Assembly (NCBI GenBank): GCA_029637525.1
Contig: CP072660.1
Coordinates: forward strand, 893,612-957,611
Direction: 5' to 3'
Length of the DNA: 64,000 nucleotides
Source: Desulfurococcaceae archaeon MEX13E-LK6-19
GTDB lineage: Archaea > Thermoproteota > Thermoprotei_A > Sulfolobales > Desulfurococcaceae
Program-made: the position numbers and the translations under genes
In this document: one piece after another, positions 51,450 to 60,312 of the stretch
How the letters are laid out: each line of letters begins with the position of its first letter
Numbering within the stretch: position 1 is the stretch's first letter
Notes under the pieces: generated by a model
Seen by the model: only the letters and a program-made list of their open reading frames with translations
The model's database searches: none
Told to the model about the DNA's origin: nothing

Positions 51450-52727
51450 TGCGATTAATGAAATTATTATCAATATTATTATTCTGAACGCAGTTATCTT
51501 CTTTATATTAAGTATTGTTTTTGATATGAATTGTGATGCTACTCCAGCAAGAATGATTGGTATGACTATTATCGAGCAGTAAACGCCTATAAGTATTATT
51601 TTGACAGCCTCGCTTGTTACTGTTCTAGAGAGTAGCGTTACAAAGAGTATATACGGGGCAGCTGAGCATAGCATAAAAGACCATGATATTATCGCGCCGA
51701 AACCAAGTAGTGCTGTAGGGAAAAGCCATTTAGGAACCTTAGAAAGGAATCCCGGTAGACATTCACGTTCATCACATGTTATTTCTTCAGTTATTTTTCC
51801 TACACGGAACCTGTGTATGTCTCTGGCAATAAGCATTATCGCGAAAGCTATAACGATTGATAGGAAGATATTGTGATATGCAAGTATTGAAGCAAAGTAT
51901 CCTACAATAAAATATCCTATATACACGCCTAGGACAAACATTACTAACGGTAAATACTTCTTCTTACCCGAGAAACCAAGTGCTATAGCGTTAGCAGATA
52001 TAATCATAGCCGTAGATATAGCACATGGGTTTACTGAGTCTACCAGCGCTAAAACAAACATGCTCGTCATGAGACCAAATAGTTCTTCCTCATTGGCCGG
52101 AGCAATATTATTTGAGGCTCCTCCATTACTTGATGAACCTGCATTACTTGATGATAATACAGCTTCCTGTATTATTTTTGTAGCATTAGTATCAATAATC
52201 CATTTGCTTTCAACCTTAGTAGCTGATACTACATATACTGTTGCTGTACCGTTAGATGTACGATTCAATAGGTTTCTCCAAAACTTTATGTTAGAGATCT
52301 CCCCCTGAACAATAGCTACAACACTATTATTTGTGTCTAAGACTATAGTTGTCGGAACATAAGGCCCTAACCGTGCTTTCATTATAATAATCATGAAATC
52401 GTTTTTATAATCGTTTGAAGAGTATACATCGCGGAATTCACAGGTTATATTATTTTCGTCGAAAAACCTCTTTAAGGCATTACAATGAGGGCATGTAGAT
52501 AAACCATATATGATACATCTTGGAATATTCGTGGTCTCGTTGATTATGGTGGTATTATTTATCGCCGATGTAGTGGTGTTCTGGATTTGAATATAAGTTG
52601 CACTACCTGTAATGTTTTGAGCTTGTAATGTATTGTAAATTCCTAGAAGCAACACCAATGTTGCAAGTACTGCTCCTATAATGAATTCGGGAGGGATCTT
52701 TCTTAGATTAAGCATGGCTGCCTTCAT
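51432..52727 (-). CDS. Membrane fusion of glutaredoxin-like domain and CcdA/DsbD-type electron carrier
   Basis: 431 residues. A single helix at about 15-33, then a redoxin domain with the active site LSTCPHCNALKRFFDENNI, LGPYVPTTIVLD (cis-Pro context). An Asn/Ser-rich linker with N-glycosylation sequons follows (SSSNAGSSSNGGASNN). Then comes a six-helix CcdA-like domain with DSVNPCAISTAMIISANAIA and CSAAPYILFVTLLSRTVT. It moves reducing power across the membrane to an outside thioredoxin-like domain, e.g. for disulfide control of surface proteins. It converges on nrdG with an 18-base overlap. Confidence 0.85.
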   Translation of the reverse strand: MKAAMLNLRKIPPEFIIGAVLATLVLLLGIYNTLQAQNITGSATYIQIQNTTTSAINNTTIINETTNIPRCIIYGLSTCPHCNALKRFFDENNITCEFRDVYSSNDYKNDFMIIIMKARLGPYVPTTIVLDTNNSVVAIVQGEISNIKFWRNLLNRTSNGTATVYVVSATKVESKWIIDTNATKIIQEAVLSSSNAGSSSNGGASNNIAPANEEELFGLMTSMFVLALVDSVNPCAISTAMIISANAIALGFSGKKKYLPLVMFVLGVYIGYFIVGYFASILAYHNIFLSIVIAFAIMLIARDIHRFRVGKITEEITCDERECLPGFLSKVPKWLFPTALLGFGAIISWSFMLCSAAPYILFVTLLSRTVTSEAVKIILIGVYCSIIVIPIILAGVASQFISKTILNIKKITAFRIIILIIISLIALSYLF

Positions 52728-52854
52728 CTTTTCAGATATTGTATATTATTTCAGACATACGATATTATATGTGTACAGCCTATTACTTGTTCCAAGTTCT
52801 CTAAATAATTTCCTCGATATAAACTTGTGGTCTGTTATTTAAGAAGGTTTTATT

Positions 52855-53865
52855 GTGGAGCATGTAAAGCGGGAAACTAGGATGTTTGAGATTTGTAAAC
52901 CTAGTGTTGTGTTGATAAGGTATAGTGTTGATGGCGAAAATATTGTTGCTGGTGCTGCCAAGTTAACACTATCAAGCAAGGATATGAATACAATACTGTC
53001 AAGTATTGATGATGAACAAAAGGAGATATGGGTTAAAGAGCTTATAAGACGAGGTCATGGCTCACCGCTGGAGCACTCTTTCTATAGCTTCGAAATAACT
53101 TGCTCTAGAGTTGCCAGCCACCAAATCGTCAGACATAGGATTGCAAGTTATACACAATTGAGTCAAAGAAGAGGAGATAAATTATTGAAAAGTGTGGTCA
53201 ATGTCTCGGCGAAATACTTAGAGATAAGTATTCCTAGCTCGATTAGTAAGCAGGAACTCTATCATAAATATAGTACCATACTCCATGAGATCATTGAGAG
53301 AATTGATGAGATTAATGATGATGTGTTATACAATATTGTTTGTCAGGGATTTATTATACCCCCTAGAGTTGTCAAGAAAAACGATAAAGAGTTTATCAAG
53401 GAACTGTTGCTGTGTCTTGAAAAATACTACAAGGCACTTGCAAACGGATATCATCCCGAGGACGCTAGGTTTCTGCTACCACAAGCTGTTAAAACAAGGA
53501 TCTATGTCACGATGAATGCGCGTGAGCTTATAGAAAACTTTCTGCCATTAAGGACATGTAGTCATGCCCAGTGGGAAATAAGGTACATTGCCTGGAGTAT
53601 GTTGCGTGAATTACTCCGAGTACATCCATCAATGTTCTCCTATGCTGGTCCTCGATGCGTATTATATGAGAACCGTGTTAGAGACAATCCATGTAGTCTC
53701 CTCAGCTTCATTAAAGATAATATTGAATTCGTTATTGAGAGATGCCCTGAGCTTGTACCAAGAGATAATATTAGGCAATGTGTATTGTCCAGTCTAAAGG
53801 ATCCTTGGGAAGACAATTATATATTGTTTAACGAATATCTCCAAAACAATGGCAGAAAGCAGTAA
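52855..53865 (+). CDS. thyX: Flavin-dependent thymidylate synthase
   Basis: Makes dTMP from dUMP with FAD/NADPH and methylene-tetrahydrofolate-type donor. The ThyX signature is QIVRHRIASYTQLSQRRGDK (RHR...S...R). Other family segments are HGSPLEHSFYSFEITCSRVA near residue 70 and FLPLRTCSHAQWEIRYIAWS near 225. At 336 residues it is longer than the usual 220-260, the extra part being C-terminal (DNIEFVIERCPELVPRDNI). GTG at 52855 is used; ATG at 52882 (MFEICKPSVVLIRYS) is a fair alternative. dcd follows closely. Confidence 0.94.
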   Translation: MEHVKRETRMFEICKPSVVLIRYSVDGENIVAGAAKLTLSSKDMNTILSSIDDEQKEIWVKELIRRGHGSPLEHSFYSFEITCSRVASHQIVRHRIASYTQLSQRRGDKLLKSVVNVSAKYLEISIPSSISKQELYHKYSTILHEIIERIDEINDDVLYNIVCQGFIIPPRVVKKNDKEFIKELLLCLEKYYKALANGYHPEDARFLLPQAVKTRIYVTMNARELIENFLPLRTCSHAQWEIRYIAWSMLRELLRVHPSMFSYAGPRCVLYENRVRDNPCSLLSFIKDNIEFVIERCPELVPRDNIRQCVLSSLKDPWEDNYILFNEYLQNNGRKQ

Positions 53866-53882
53866 TTATACGGGTGTTTACA

Positions 53883-54419
53883 TTGATCCTAAGTGACTGG
53901 GATATAAGAATATATATTGAGAAAAAGCTACTAGTCATAAATCCACTATATGATGACACGATCAGAGAAAATGGTGTTGATTTAAGATTTGGAAATGAGT
54001 TCTGTAGATTCAAGAAGACGAGTAGCATAGTAGTAGACTCACGTAATCCAATACCTGAAGAGTTCTTAGAATGTATTGAGGTTGGTGAAGAAGGTTTTGT
54101 AATAAATCCTCTTGAGCACATACTAACCACTACTGAGGAATGGATAGAAATCCCACATGACCTCATAGGATTTGTAAATCTGAGGAGCACTTTTGCAAGA
54201 CTAGGATTGTACATACCTCCGACAATTATAGATTCCGGATTTAAAGGCCAGGTAACAATAGAGATTATTGGTAGTAGTGTACCCATAAGAGTGTATCCTG
54301 GACAAAGATTCTTGCATGTAATATTTGCTAGAACAAGTAGTCCTGTATACAAGCCTTATGAAGGAAAGTACCAGAAGCAAAAAGGAGTAACCCCACCTAA
54401 ACCCGATAAATCAAGGTAA
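53883..54419 (+). CDS. dcd: dCTP deaminase
   Basis: Deaminates dCTP (or dCTP/dUTP to dUMP) and so feeds ThyX. Family segments: RENGVDLRFGNEFCRFK, the uracil/active-site strand GFVNLRSTFARLGLYIPPT, and IDSGFKGQVTIEIIGSSVPI with the PGQRFLHVIFARTSSP end. The start is TTG at 53883, giving the canonical MILSDWDIRIYIEKK; a GTG at 53874 is in frame, but GGGTG lies at proper distance for the TTG. 178 residues, usual length. It is 17 bases after thyX, an operon for dTMP supply next to nrdDG. Confidence 0.92.
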   Translation: MILSDWDIRIYIEKKLLVINPLYDDTIRENGVDLRFGNEFCRFKKTSSIVVDSRNPIPEEFLECIEVGEEGFVINPLEHILTTTEEWIEIPHDLIGFVNLRSTFARLGLYIPPTIIDSGFKGQVTIEIIGSSVPIRVYPGQRFLHVIFARTSSPVYKPYEGKYQKQKGVTPPKPDKSR

Positions 54420-54503
54420 ATTTTAGGAAAACACGGGAAAACTATAGTAAACAGTTCTACAAACTCTACCTCTCTGTAAACAACTAAGGAGAGGCGGGGT
54501 ATA

Positions 54504-55067
54504 CTGAAGAAATATATTGTAGTCAGAAAGGGCGAGAAAATAAGGTATCAGTGTATTAGAAGTGGGCGTTGTTGTACTTCTGGTCCAAATGTTGCATTAA
54601 CTGCTTATGATGTTTGCCGTATTGCAAAGTACCTTGGTGTTGATTGGAGAGAACTGAAAGGCAAGTATATAATAGCTATTGTTGCAGACATGATTGCAGT
54701 ACCGGCTCTTAGGAGTGTTGGTAATGATGTCTGTGTATTCCTTAGGTATGATAACGGGTTACCTACATGTAGTATCTATCCAGCTAGGCCAATGAGATGT
54801 AGACTCTATCCATTTCTCCCAGCTAGTCCTAGTAAGCGGAACATCATGTATGTTGATGGGTATTGTCCAGGTGTAGGTAAAGGTGAGCCTATAGAACCTC
54901 CTTGGGATGACTTGGAGAAGTATTACCAAGAAGTAACTATGCATTACAAAAGAATGTACCAGCTAGTATTTGAGCTGGGATACGAACCTCTTGAGGCTTT
55001 AGAGAAACTCATTGATGAAGTATGTGGTGAAGAAGATAGTACCTCTTTTAAACATGACAAGGAATAA
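54504..55067 (+). CDS. YkgJ-family cysteine-rich metal-binding protein, no canonical start codon
   Basis: Conserved YkgJ (CxxxCxxCC zinc/iron-chelating) protein: QCIRSGRCCTSGPNVALTAY near the N-terminus, then YDNGLPTCSIYPARPMRCRL and YPFLPA. The frame is open and family-like from 54504, but after the upstream in-frame stop at 54477 there is no ATG, GTG or TTG before the first cysteine. The first in-frame candidates are ATA (54501) and CTG (54504) just after AAGGAGAGGCGGGG. So it probably starts at CTG, or the true start is lost by a mutation or sequence error. An ATG at 54690 would remove the N-terminal cysteines. About 187 residues, an ordinary size. It follows dcd by 85 bases. Confidence 0.78.
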   Translation: MKKYIVVRKGEKIRYQCIRSGRCCTSGPNVALTAYDVCRIAKYLGVDWRELKGKYIIAIVADMIAVPALRSVGNDVCVFLRYDNGLPTCSIYPARPMRCRLYPFLPASPSKRNIMYVDGYCPGVGKGEPIEPPWDDLEKYYQEVTMHYKRMYQLVFELGYEPLEALEKLIDEVCGEEDSTSFKHDKE

Positions 55068-55108
55068 ATATTATTTTGAAGACGAATTGTTCTTGAGGGA
55101 GAACTTGA

Positions 55109-55744
55109 TTGCAACAATGCAAAGACGTAGTTAACGAGATAGCTCGTTGGCTTAAAGAAGGGCGTCCTGATGCAGATAACCTTGTTGATTTCCCTTGGGA
55201 AGTAGAGATTGTTGACGAGAAATCAGTTAGAGCTATTCACCCAAGATTCCCCATAGAAATAACGATATTCTGTAGTGATGACACCAAAAGTATACGTGCA
55301 GTAATTTTAACCAACATACCTACTATTAATTTAGACAACAAAGATAGAGTAATGATCTACAGGAAACTTTTAAGATTAAACAACATACCAGTCGCGAAAA
55401 CACTTCTCTACGGAGACGAGGACTACATTGGCGTCGCTAGTGATATGAGTATTCATAGCCTCGGCAAAAAAGAATTCAATGATGCTCTTGCTTTCCTAAT
55501 AGCGCTACTGATTTCTGTTGCACGTGAAACAGGTTTTGAAGAAGAACTCTATAAGAGACTCATAGAAGAACTAAGTAGGCTTGTTTCAAAACACTTCGAG
55601 GAAGGATGGAGTAGAGAAAAACTTGTAAAATATCTTGTTGAAACAGTTGGTATGAACCCAAGTGATGCAGAAGACTTCCTCGAGTCCATAGGCATAAAAG
55701 CTAAAGACATAATATCTAGGATCAGAGAATCAATGAGTATGTAG
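55109..55744 (+). CDS. Hypothetical YbjN/secretion-chaperone-like fold protein
   Basis: 211 residues. About 1-135 alternate beta and alpha as in YbjN/type III chaperone-like proteins: NEIARWLKEGRPDADNLVDF, WEVEIVDEKSVRAIHPRFPI, EITIFCSDDTKSIRAVIL, YGDEDYIGVASDMSIHSLGK. The last 75 are helical (FNDALAFLIALLISVARETG, then ELSRLVSKHFEEG). No membrane span or signal. TTG at 55109 is used, preceded by GAGGGAGA. It is 41 bases after the YkgJ gene, so they may be co-transcribed. Function not known to me; the fold is an inference. The stop is directly followed by an sRNA C box. Confidence 0.62.
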   Translation: MQQCKDVVNEIARWLKEGRPDADNLVDFPWEVEIVDEKSVRAIHPRFPIEITIFCSDDTKSIRAVILTNIPTINLDNKDRVMIYRKLLRLNNIPVAKTLLYGDEDYIGVASDMSIHSLGKKEFNDALAFLIALLISVARETGFEEELYKRLIEELSRLVSKHFEEGWSREKLVKYLVETVGMNPSDAEDFLESIGIKAKDIISRIRESMSM

Positions 55745-55800
55745 ATGATGAACCTATCCCCTCACCGAACGCTAATGGTGTGGAGGGGTAGAGTATCTGA
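55745..55800 (+). ncRNA. C/D-box sRNA candidate with mutually complementary guides
   Basis: C box ATGATGA (55745-55751) starts one base after the stop of the preceding gene; a D' variant CCGA lies at 55765-55768, a degenerate C' ATGGTGT at 55775-55781 and D box CTGA at 55797-55800. Guide lengths are 13 and 15. The two guides contain CTATCCCCTC and GAGGGGTAG, which are complementary apart from one bulged A, so the RNA may also fold into a hairpin. This could mean both strands of an rRNA helix are targeted, or that the element is instead a hairpin terminator. Moderate confidence. Confidence 0.45.
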
Positions 55801-55801
55801 A

Positions 55802-56620
55802 CTAATGTTTATCCTGGGACAGTGTTTTTCTTAATTCATTAACTATCTTCATGAAGTTACTAACGCGCGCAGGGTCGACAGGGTTTTTTGTGACACCATT
55901 TTTCTTAAAGTAAGTTCCTACGATAAACCCGTCAGCAATTCTAAAGTAAAGTCTTATGTTAAACAAGTTAACGCCACTTCCAATAATAACAGGTTTCTTC
56001 GAGATCTTCTTTACATAATATACCAATCCAGGGGATGGTGCTTCACCTGTACGTTGTCCAGTTACTATCAATGCATCAGCCATACCTCTTTCTTCAGTCT
56101 CTTTAATAGCCATCTCAAGTGGAAACATACTCAAGCCATGTTTCACGTTAACATCAGCGAACACTTTTACGTTACAACGAAGCATCTTCTTTTTCAACAT
56201 AATGTCTCTGGCTATAGGTGTCAGTAAACCCTCGGGAGCCCATACATGTTCCACTAACGCGTTTACTCTTATGAAATCGAGCCCCGTAATACACGCTATC
56301 GACAATGCTTCAACGCCACTATTCCGTAAAACATTAATGCCTATGGGTTTACCTATTTCCTTCTGGATCTCCCAAGCAATTATGGACATTGTGCTAAGTG
56401 TTTCGGGCTCCAACACTCTAACAGCAAATGGTGCATCCATGAAGTTTTCCAGAATAATTGCATCGACACCGTTATCAATATAGATCTTGGCATCTCTAAT
56501 AGCATTATCAATAATAAAATCAATAGACGATTCAATGTTATGGCATGGCGAACCAGGTAAAGGAGGTAAATGTATAACACCAATCACTGGCTTTTTAGAG
56601 AAGAAACCCTCATCGATCAA
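55802..56620 (-). CDS. BtpA/SgcQ-family TIM-barrel protein
   Basis: About 272 residues. The start VIGVIHLPPLPGSPCHNI, GVDAIILENFMDAPFAVRV, PIGINVLRNSGVEALSIACI, FIRVNALVEHVWAPEGLL and ALIVTGQRTGEAPSPGLVYY are classical for the BtpA family, a TIM barrel with a phosphate-binding end (VIIGSGVN). The biological reaction in archaea is unknown; cyanobacterial BtpA affects photosystem I. AGGAGG lies nine bases before the TTG at 56620; the longer frame to 56644 starts with TTG too but has no signal. Confidence 0.85.
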   Translation of the reverse strand: MIDEGFFSKKPVIGVIHLPPLPGSPCHNIESSIDFIIDNAIRDAKIYIDNGVDAIILENFMDAPFAVRVLEPETLSTMSIIAWEIQKEIGKPIGINVLRNSGVEALSIACITGLDFIRVNALVEHVWAPEGLLTPIARDIMLKKKMLRCNVKVFADVNVKHGLSMFPLEMAIKETEERGMADALIVTGQRTGEAPSPGLVYYVKKISKKPVIIGSGVNLFNIRLYFRIADGFIVGTYFKKNGVTKNPVDPARVSNFMKIVNELRKTLSQDKH

Positions 56621-56690
56621 TACTCTTAGCCTCCTTGTTTTCAAGTCTACTGAAATACATATATTTATTTATTCAGAATATTATTAAACA

Positions 56691-56704
56691 GTCTCCGAGG
56701 AGAC
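56691..56704. promoter_or_regulatory. Palindrome overlapping the Shine-Dalgarno of the DUF4129 operon
   Basis: GTCTCC-GA-GGAGAC, perfect six-base arms, two-base centre. Its right arm contains the GGAG ribosome signal of the gene starting at 56711 or 56720. As RNA the two-base loop is tight, so a protein operator or a symmetric dimer site is at least as likely as a hairpin. Confidence 0.4.
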
Positions 56705-56710
56705 GACGTA

Positions 56711-57823
56711 TTGAATGTAATGCGTTTAACCGTTATACTGATAATGATAACGGTTATGGTGGCCGTATTTAATACTCTCCATGTAGTATCCATAACCCAA
56801 AGACAGGACCCTGATATGCCTGTAGAAAATCTTGTTAGAATAGATAATACTACATTGATAAACTATCTTGAAAGTTTGAGAAAACTTAATGATACTACCG
56901 TGAATAATTATGTTGACGAAATTGAAGCTGCATTGCAACGAGGAGACTATGAAACAGCCAATAAGCTACTTAACGAACTACAAGCTTATCTTGATGAAAA
57001 GTATGGAGGGGCTACAATATCTGATGAAGAACTGGCTAAAGCTTTAGCAGCTATTTCAGCTACAGAAGGAATAGGCTCTACTGGAGCTTATATTAATGTA
57101 TCTAAACTCCTCGAGGTTTATGGTGATTCTATAGGAGATCAAGATCTCCTTGAGCTAGCAGAAAAACTATCTAATTTACAAGAGCTATCGCCCGAGGAAC
57201 AAATGGAGCTCGATCAGGCATTAAACGAAGTTCTCGGATCGAATTTCGAAACAACAAATATTGGTGATTTATTCCAGTTACTTAACGAAACAGGCGGTGC
57301 AGCAAGCCTTGTTGAACCTCCACAACTACCAAGTAGTAAAGGAGGTCTCTTGCCTAGCGGTGGTGGTGTGGCTGCTCCATCCATTACGGCGCCAAATACT
57401 ACTGTTGTGTTCTTGATAATAATTGGGATTGTTACAGCAATGCTTATGATATTCCATAAACAGCTTTCGGAGTTATTTGCTACTCGTGTAAAACCGTTAC
57501 TTGGAGCGAAAATGGCTGATGTACTTGCTAAGACAAGTGCTAAGTTAACAAGTCTCCTTGCACGTGGCGAGAAAGACCCTGTTGTGAAGATCTATAAAGT
57601 TTATTACATGGCAGCCCGTGCCAAAGGCTTCAAGAAATATAGGCATGAAACTCCACGAGAGTTCCTCAGTAAGATAACAGATGAAACAATGAGGAAGATT
57701 GGTGAACCAGTTACAAAAATTTACGAGGAACGTGTTTATGGCGGTAGGTATCCTAGGAGAGATGAAATTGAAAGAGTAGCTGAAATTCTGAGAAAGCATT
57801 TGGGTGTTAGTATTGAATCCTAG
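56711..57823 (+). CDS. DUF4129 membrane protein, first gene of the MoxR operon
   Basis: 370 residues. Signal/anchor helix at the N-terminus (LTVILIMITVMVAVFNTL). The outer part is helical and acidic to about residue 200 (LNELQAYLDEKYGGATISDE), followed by a flexible Gly/Pro region (PPQLPSSKGGLLPSGGGVA). A second helix spans about 230-250 (TVVFLIIIGIVTAMLMIFH), and a C-terminal DUF4129 domain holds KVYYMAARAKGFKKYRHETP and YPRRDEIERVAEILRK. DUF4129 proteins go with MoxR and DUF58 in many archaea. TTG 56711 or ATG 56720 as start. Its end overlaps the next gene by 20 bases. Confidence 0.8.
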   Translation: MNVMRLTVILIMITVMVAVFNTLHVVSITQRQDPDMPVENLVRIDNTTLINYLESLRKLNDTTVNNYVDEIEAALQRGDYETANKLLNELQAYLDEKYGGATISDEELAKALAAISATEGIGSTGAYINVSKLLEVYGDSIGDQDLLELAEKLSNLQELSPEEQMELDQALNEVLGSNFETTNIGDLFQLLNETGGAASLVEPPQLPSSKGGLLPSGGGVAAPSITAPNTTVVFLIIIGIVTAMLMIFHKQLSELFATRVKPLLGAKMADVLAKTSAKLTSLLARGEKDPVVKIYKVYYMAARAKGFKKYRHETPREFLSKITDETMRKIGEPVTKIYEERVYGGRYPRRDEIERVAEILRKHLGVSIES

Positions 57824-59342
57824 GATAAAACTCTTCATCTTCATTCTATTCATAATAGGTATTGTTGCTGCACTAAGTATGCCAGCTAAAGTGATACAGT
57901 TCACAGTAAAACTATACCAAGGTACGGCGAGTCCTTACTCGATAGACTATATGGGTACATCTATGTTCTACAACTACTTGATTAAAAAGAACTACAGTGT
58001 AGTTGTAGCGGACACCTGGGATACAGTTATTAAAGAGGCGTCGAAAGGTAATGCAACAATTTTCATTATAGCGCCAGATAGACCTATAACGCAAGAAGAA
58101 GCCATTGAATTATATGCACTTCTTCTTACACACAATGTATCTATAGTTGTTGCTGATGAAAATATTACGTCAAATAGATTACTCGACCTATTTAATCTGA
58201 GAATTGATGGTCGTTTAGTGTTTCAACTTGGTTTTGTAGGAGGGAAATACGCTGCTACACCTTATCCTCAAGTGCAGGTATTGTTTGGTTTACAACAATG
58301 TGTACCTATATCAGCAGGATGTAGTATCTGTAGTATTGCTGTACCCAAGAAAGTAATTGATATGAGACTTAATTATGCTTCTATAATACTTGTAAACCGA
58401 ACGTGTGTTCCTCCATTTGATAGAATTATTGTTTACAGTACTGTAGAAGCTTCTTTCATTGATTTAAATGATAATGGTGAACCAGACGAACTAAACATAC
58501 TTGGTTTTGCGACCTATAGACAGTATTTTATGGTAGGATTATCATCATCCACTGAGGGTAAAAAACTAATAGTATTATCTGATAGCTTTCCATTTACTAA
58601 TCAAGCATTAACTACCCCTCAAATAAATAGAACATACTATAAGTTCATAGATGCATTATTGGCTGAGGTAGCCCCATCTAATAGTACGAGAATAATAATT
58701 GATAATAGTCATTATAACTTTAAACCACAAAATATAGGCATACCTTTCCATCCCGCTATGTTCCTCCTACTTATAGGCTTTTGGCTAAAAACTATTGACA
58801 ATATTGTTACAGGATTTATAACTGGTAATAAAATGATGACTTTCATCGCATCATTAGGTATTGCTACAGCAATAGTTCTTGTATTAAGAGGTGTCTTGGG
58901 TATAAAAGAGGAAGTATATCTTGAACTAAAGGGTGTCGATGAGATAAAAGTTTTAGCCGAAACAACTTTGAGGAAAAGTTTTCTTGAAAAAGGAGCCAAG
59001 GTTGCAAAGCCTAAGGAAGCTCTGATTAATCTATGGAAAATAATGGATTTGGCTACAAGAAGATTCTTTGGAGAACCACTGGAAGCAGTGGCTATGAGTA
59101 GGGAGAAAATAGCATCTTTTGCACGTGTACTAGGGGTCGACGAGGGACTTCTTATAAAAAGAATTGAATGGATGTATAAAGTGTATCTTAAAGCCCAAGG
59201 TAGGAGGAGATTACCTATAATCATTTCTTGGAGAAGATGCTTAGGTAAGTTTATAGACTACTCTGAACAAATACTTGAAAAAATGGGTTACACACTTATG
59301 AGGAAGGCTGGTTATCGTGGAATCGAGGCAATCCTTCATTAA
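57804..59342 (+). CDS. DUF4350-like membrane protein
   Basis: 512 residues. An N-terminal helix (IKLFIFILFIIGIVAALSMP) and a domain of about 30-300 with the DUF4350/GATase1-like pattern: YSIDYMGTSMFYNYLIKK, VVVADTWDTVIKEASK, NATIFIIAPDRPITQEEAIE and LLTHNVSIVVADEN. It has paired cysteines (QQCVPISAGCSICSIAV). Two helices at about 318-368 precede a soluble helical C-terminus (YLELKGVDEIKVLAETTL). Probably senses or binds a ligand outside and passes this to the MoxR ATPase. It overlaps both neighbours, so translation is coupled. Confidence 0.75.
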   Translation: MLVLNPRIKLFIFILFIIGIVAALSMPAKVIQFTVKLYQGTASPYSIDYMGTSMFYNYLIKKNYSVVVADTWDTVIKEASKGNATIFIIAPDRPITQEEAIELYALLLTHNVSIVVADENITSNRLLDLFNLRIDGRLVFQLGFVGGKYAATPYPQVQVLFGLQQCVPISAGCSICSIAVPKKVIDMRLNYASIILVNRTCVPPFDRIIVYSTVEASFIDLNDNGEPDELNILGFATYRQYFMVGLSSSTEGKKLIVLSDSFPFTNQALTTPQINRTYYKFIDALLAEVAPSNSTRIIIDNSHYNFKPQNIGIPFHPAMFLLLIGFWLKTIDNIVTGFITGNKMMTFIASLGIATAIVLVLRGVLGIKEEVYLELKGVDEIKVLAETTLRKSFLEKGAKVAKPKEALINLWKIMDLATRRFFGEPLEAVAMSREKIASFARVLGVDEGLLIKRIEWMYKVYLKAQGRRRLPIIISWRRCLGKFIDYSEQILEKMGYTLMRKAGYRGIEAILH

Positions 59343-60300
59343 AAAACGCATTAATCCGGGTTATGTTAAAGAGATAACAGATAAGATACTGCGTGAAGCA
59401 AGTAAGATCATAGTTGGTAAAAAAGATGTCTTAATACACATACTTATCTCACTATACTCTGGAGGACATGTCCTCTTAGAAGGTGTTCCGGGAGTAGCTA
59501 AAACAACTATGGCTAAGACTATTGCGAAAAGCTTTAACATGAAGTACTCTAGAATACAGGCAACACCTGACCTACTGCCAAGCGATATAATAGGCACCTT
59601 TGTTTATGATCCAAAGTCTGGCGAGTTCAAATTAAGAAAAGGACCAATATTTGCTAACATAGTGCTATTCGACGAGATTAACAGAGCAAGCCCTAGAACA
59701 CAATCAGCATTACTCGAGGCGATGCAAGAGAGGCAAGTAACTATAGAAGGCAATACACTCAAACTACCTGAACCATTCCTCGTTATTGCCACGATGAACC
59801 CGATAGAAATGGAGGGTACATTCCCTCTACCAGAAGCACAGCTAGATAGGTTTTTGATGAAGGTAATTGTAGATTATCCCGACCACGAGGAGACTAAAGA
59901 GATACTACGAAGAATACACACGATACAGTTATTCCAGGTAACCCCGGTGGCAACAGACAAAGACGTGTTAACCATAAGGAGTATGTTACCCTATGTTAGA
60001 GTAGATGATGCAATTATGGATTATATAACACAGATTGTTGAAGAAACAAGAAGACATCCAATGGTGAAACTAGGAGGCTCGCCAAGAGCAGCTATATCAT
60101 TGTATCTATGTAGTAAAGCCAAGGCATTAATTGATGGAAGAGACTATGTCATACCTGACGACGTGAAATTTGTCGCCAAACCAATACTGAGGCATAGAAT
60201 AATCCTGAAACCCGAAGCAGAACTAGAAGGTTATACAACAGATAAAGTGATAGATGATGTATTAAAGAAGGTTCCCGTGCCCACACCTGGTGTAGAGTAG
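59317..60300 (+). CDS. MoxR-type AAA+ ATPase
   Basis: 327 residues. Walker A EGVPGVAKTTMAKTIAKSF, Walker B IVLFDEINRASPRTQSALLE, MoxR segment MQERQVTIEGNTLKLPEPFL, sensor 1 IATMNPIEMEGTFPLPEAQL with the arginine finger nearby, and sensor 2 in KLGGSPRAAISLYLCSKAKA. The MoxR family acts as a chaperone that remodels or loads metal-binding (VWA) partner proteins; DUF58 next door is the usual partner. GTG start at 59317, a 26-base overlap with the previous gene. Confidence 0.93.
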   Translation: MESRQSFIKKRINPGYVKEITDKILREASKIIVGKKDVLIHILISLYSGGHVLLEGVPGVAKTTMAKTIAKSFNMKYSRIQATPDLLPSDIIGTFVYDPKSGEFKLRKGPIFANIVLFDEINRASPRTQSALLEAMQERQVTIEGNTLKLPEPFLVIATMNPIEMEGTFPLPEAQLDRFLMKVIVDYPDHEETKEILRRIHTIQLFQVTPVATDKDVLTIRSMLPYVRVDDAIMDYITQIVEETRRHPMVKLGGSPRAAISLYLCSKAKALIDGRDYVIPDDVKFVAKPILRHRIILKPEAELEGYTTDKVIDDVLKKVPVPTPGVE

Positions 60301-60312
60301 GTGTAACTGTTT

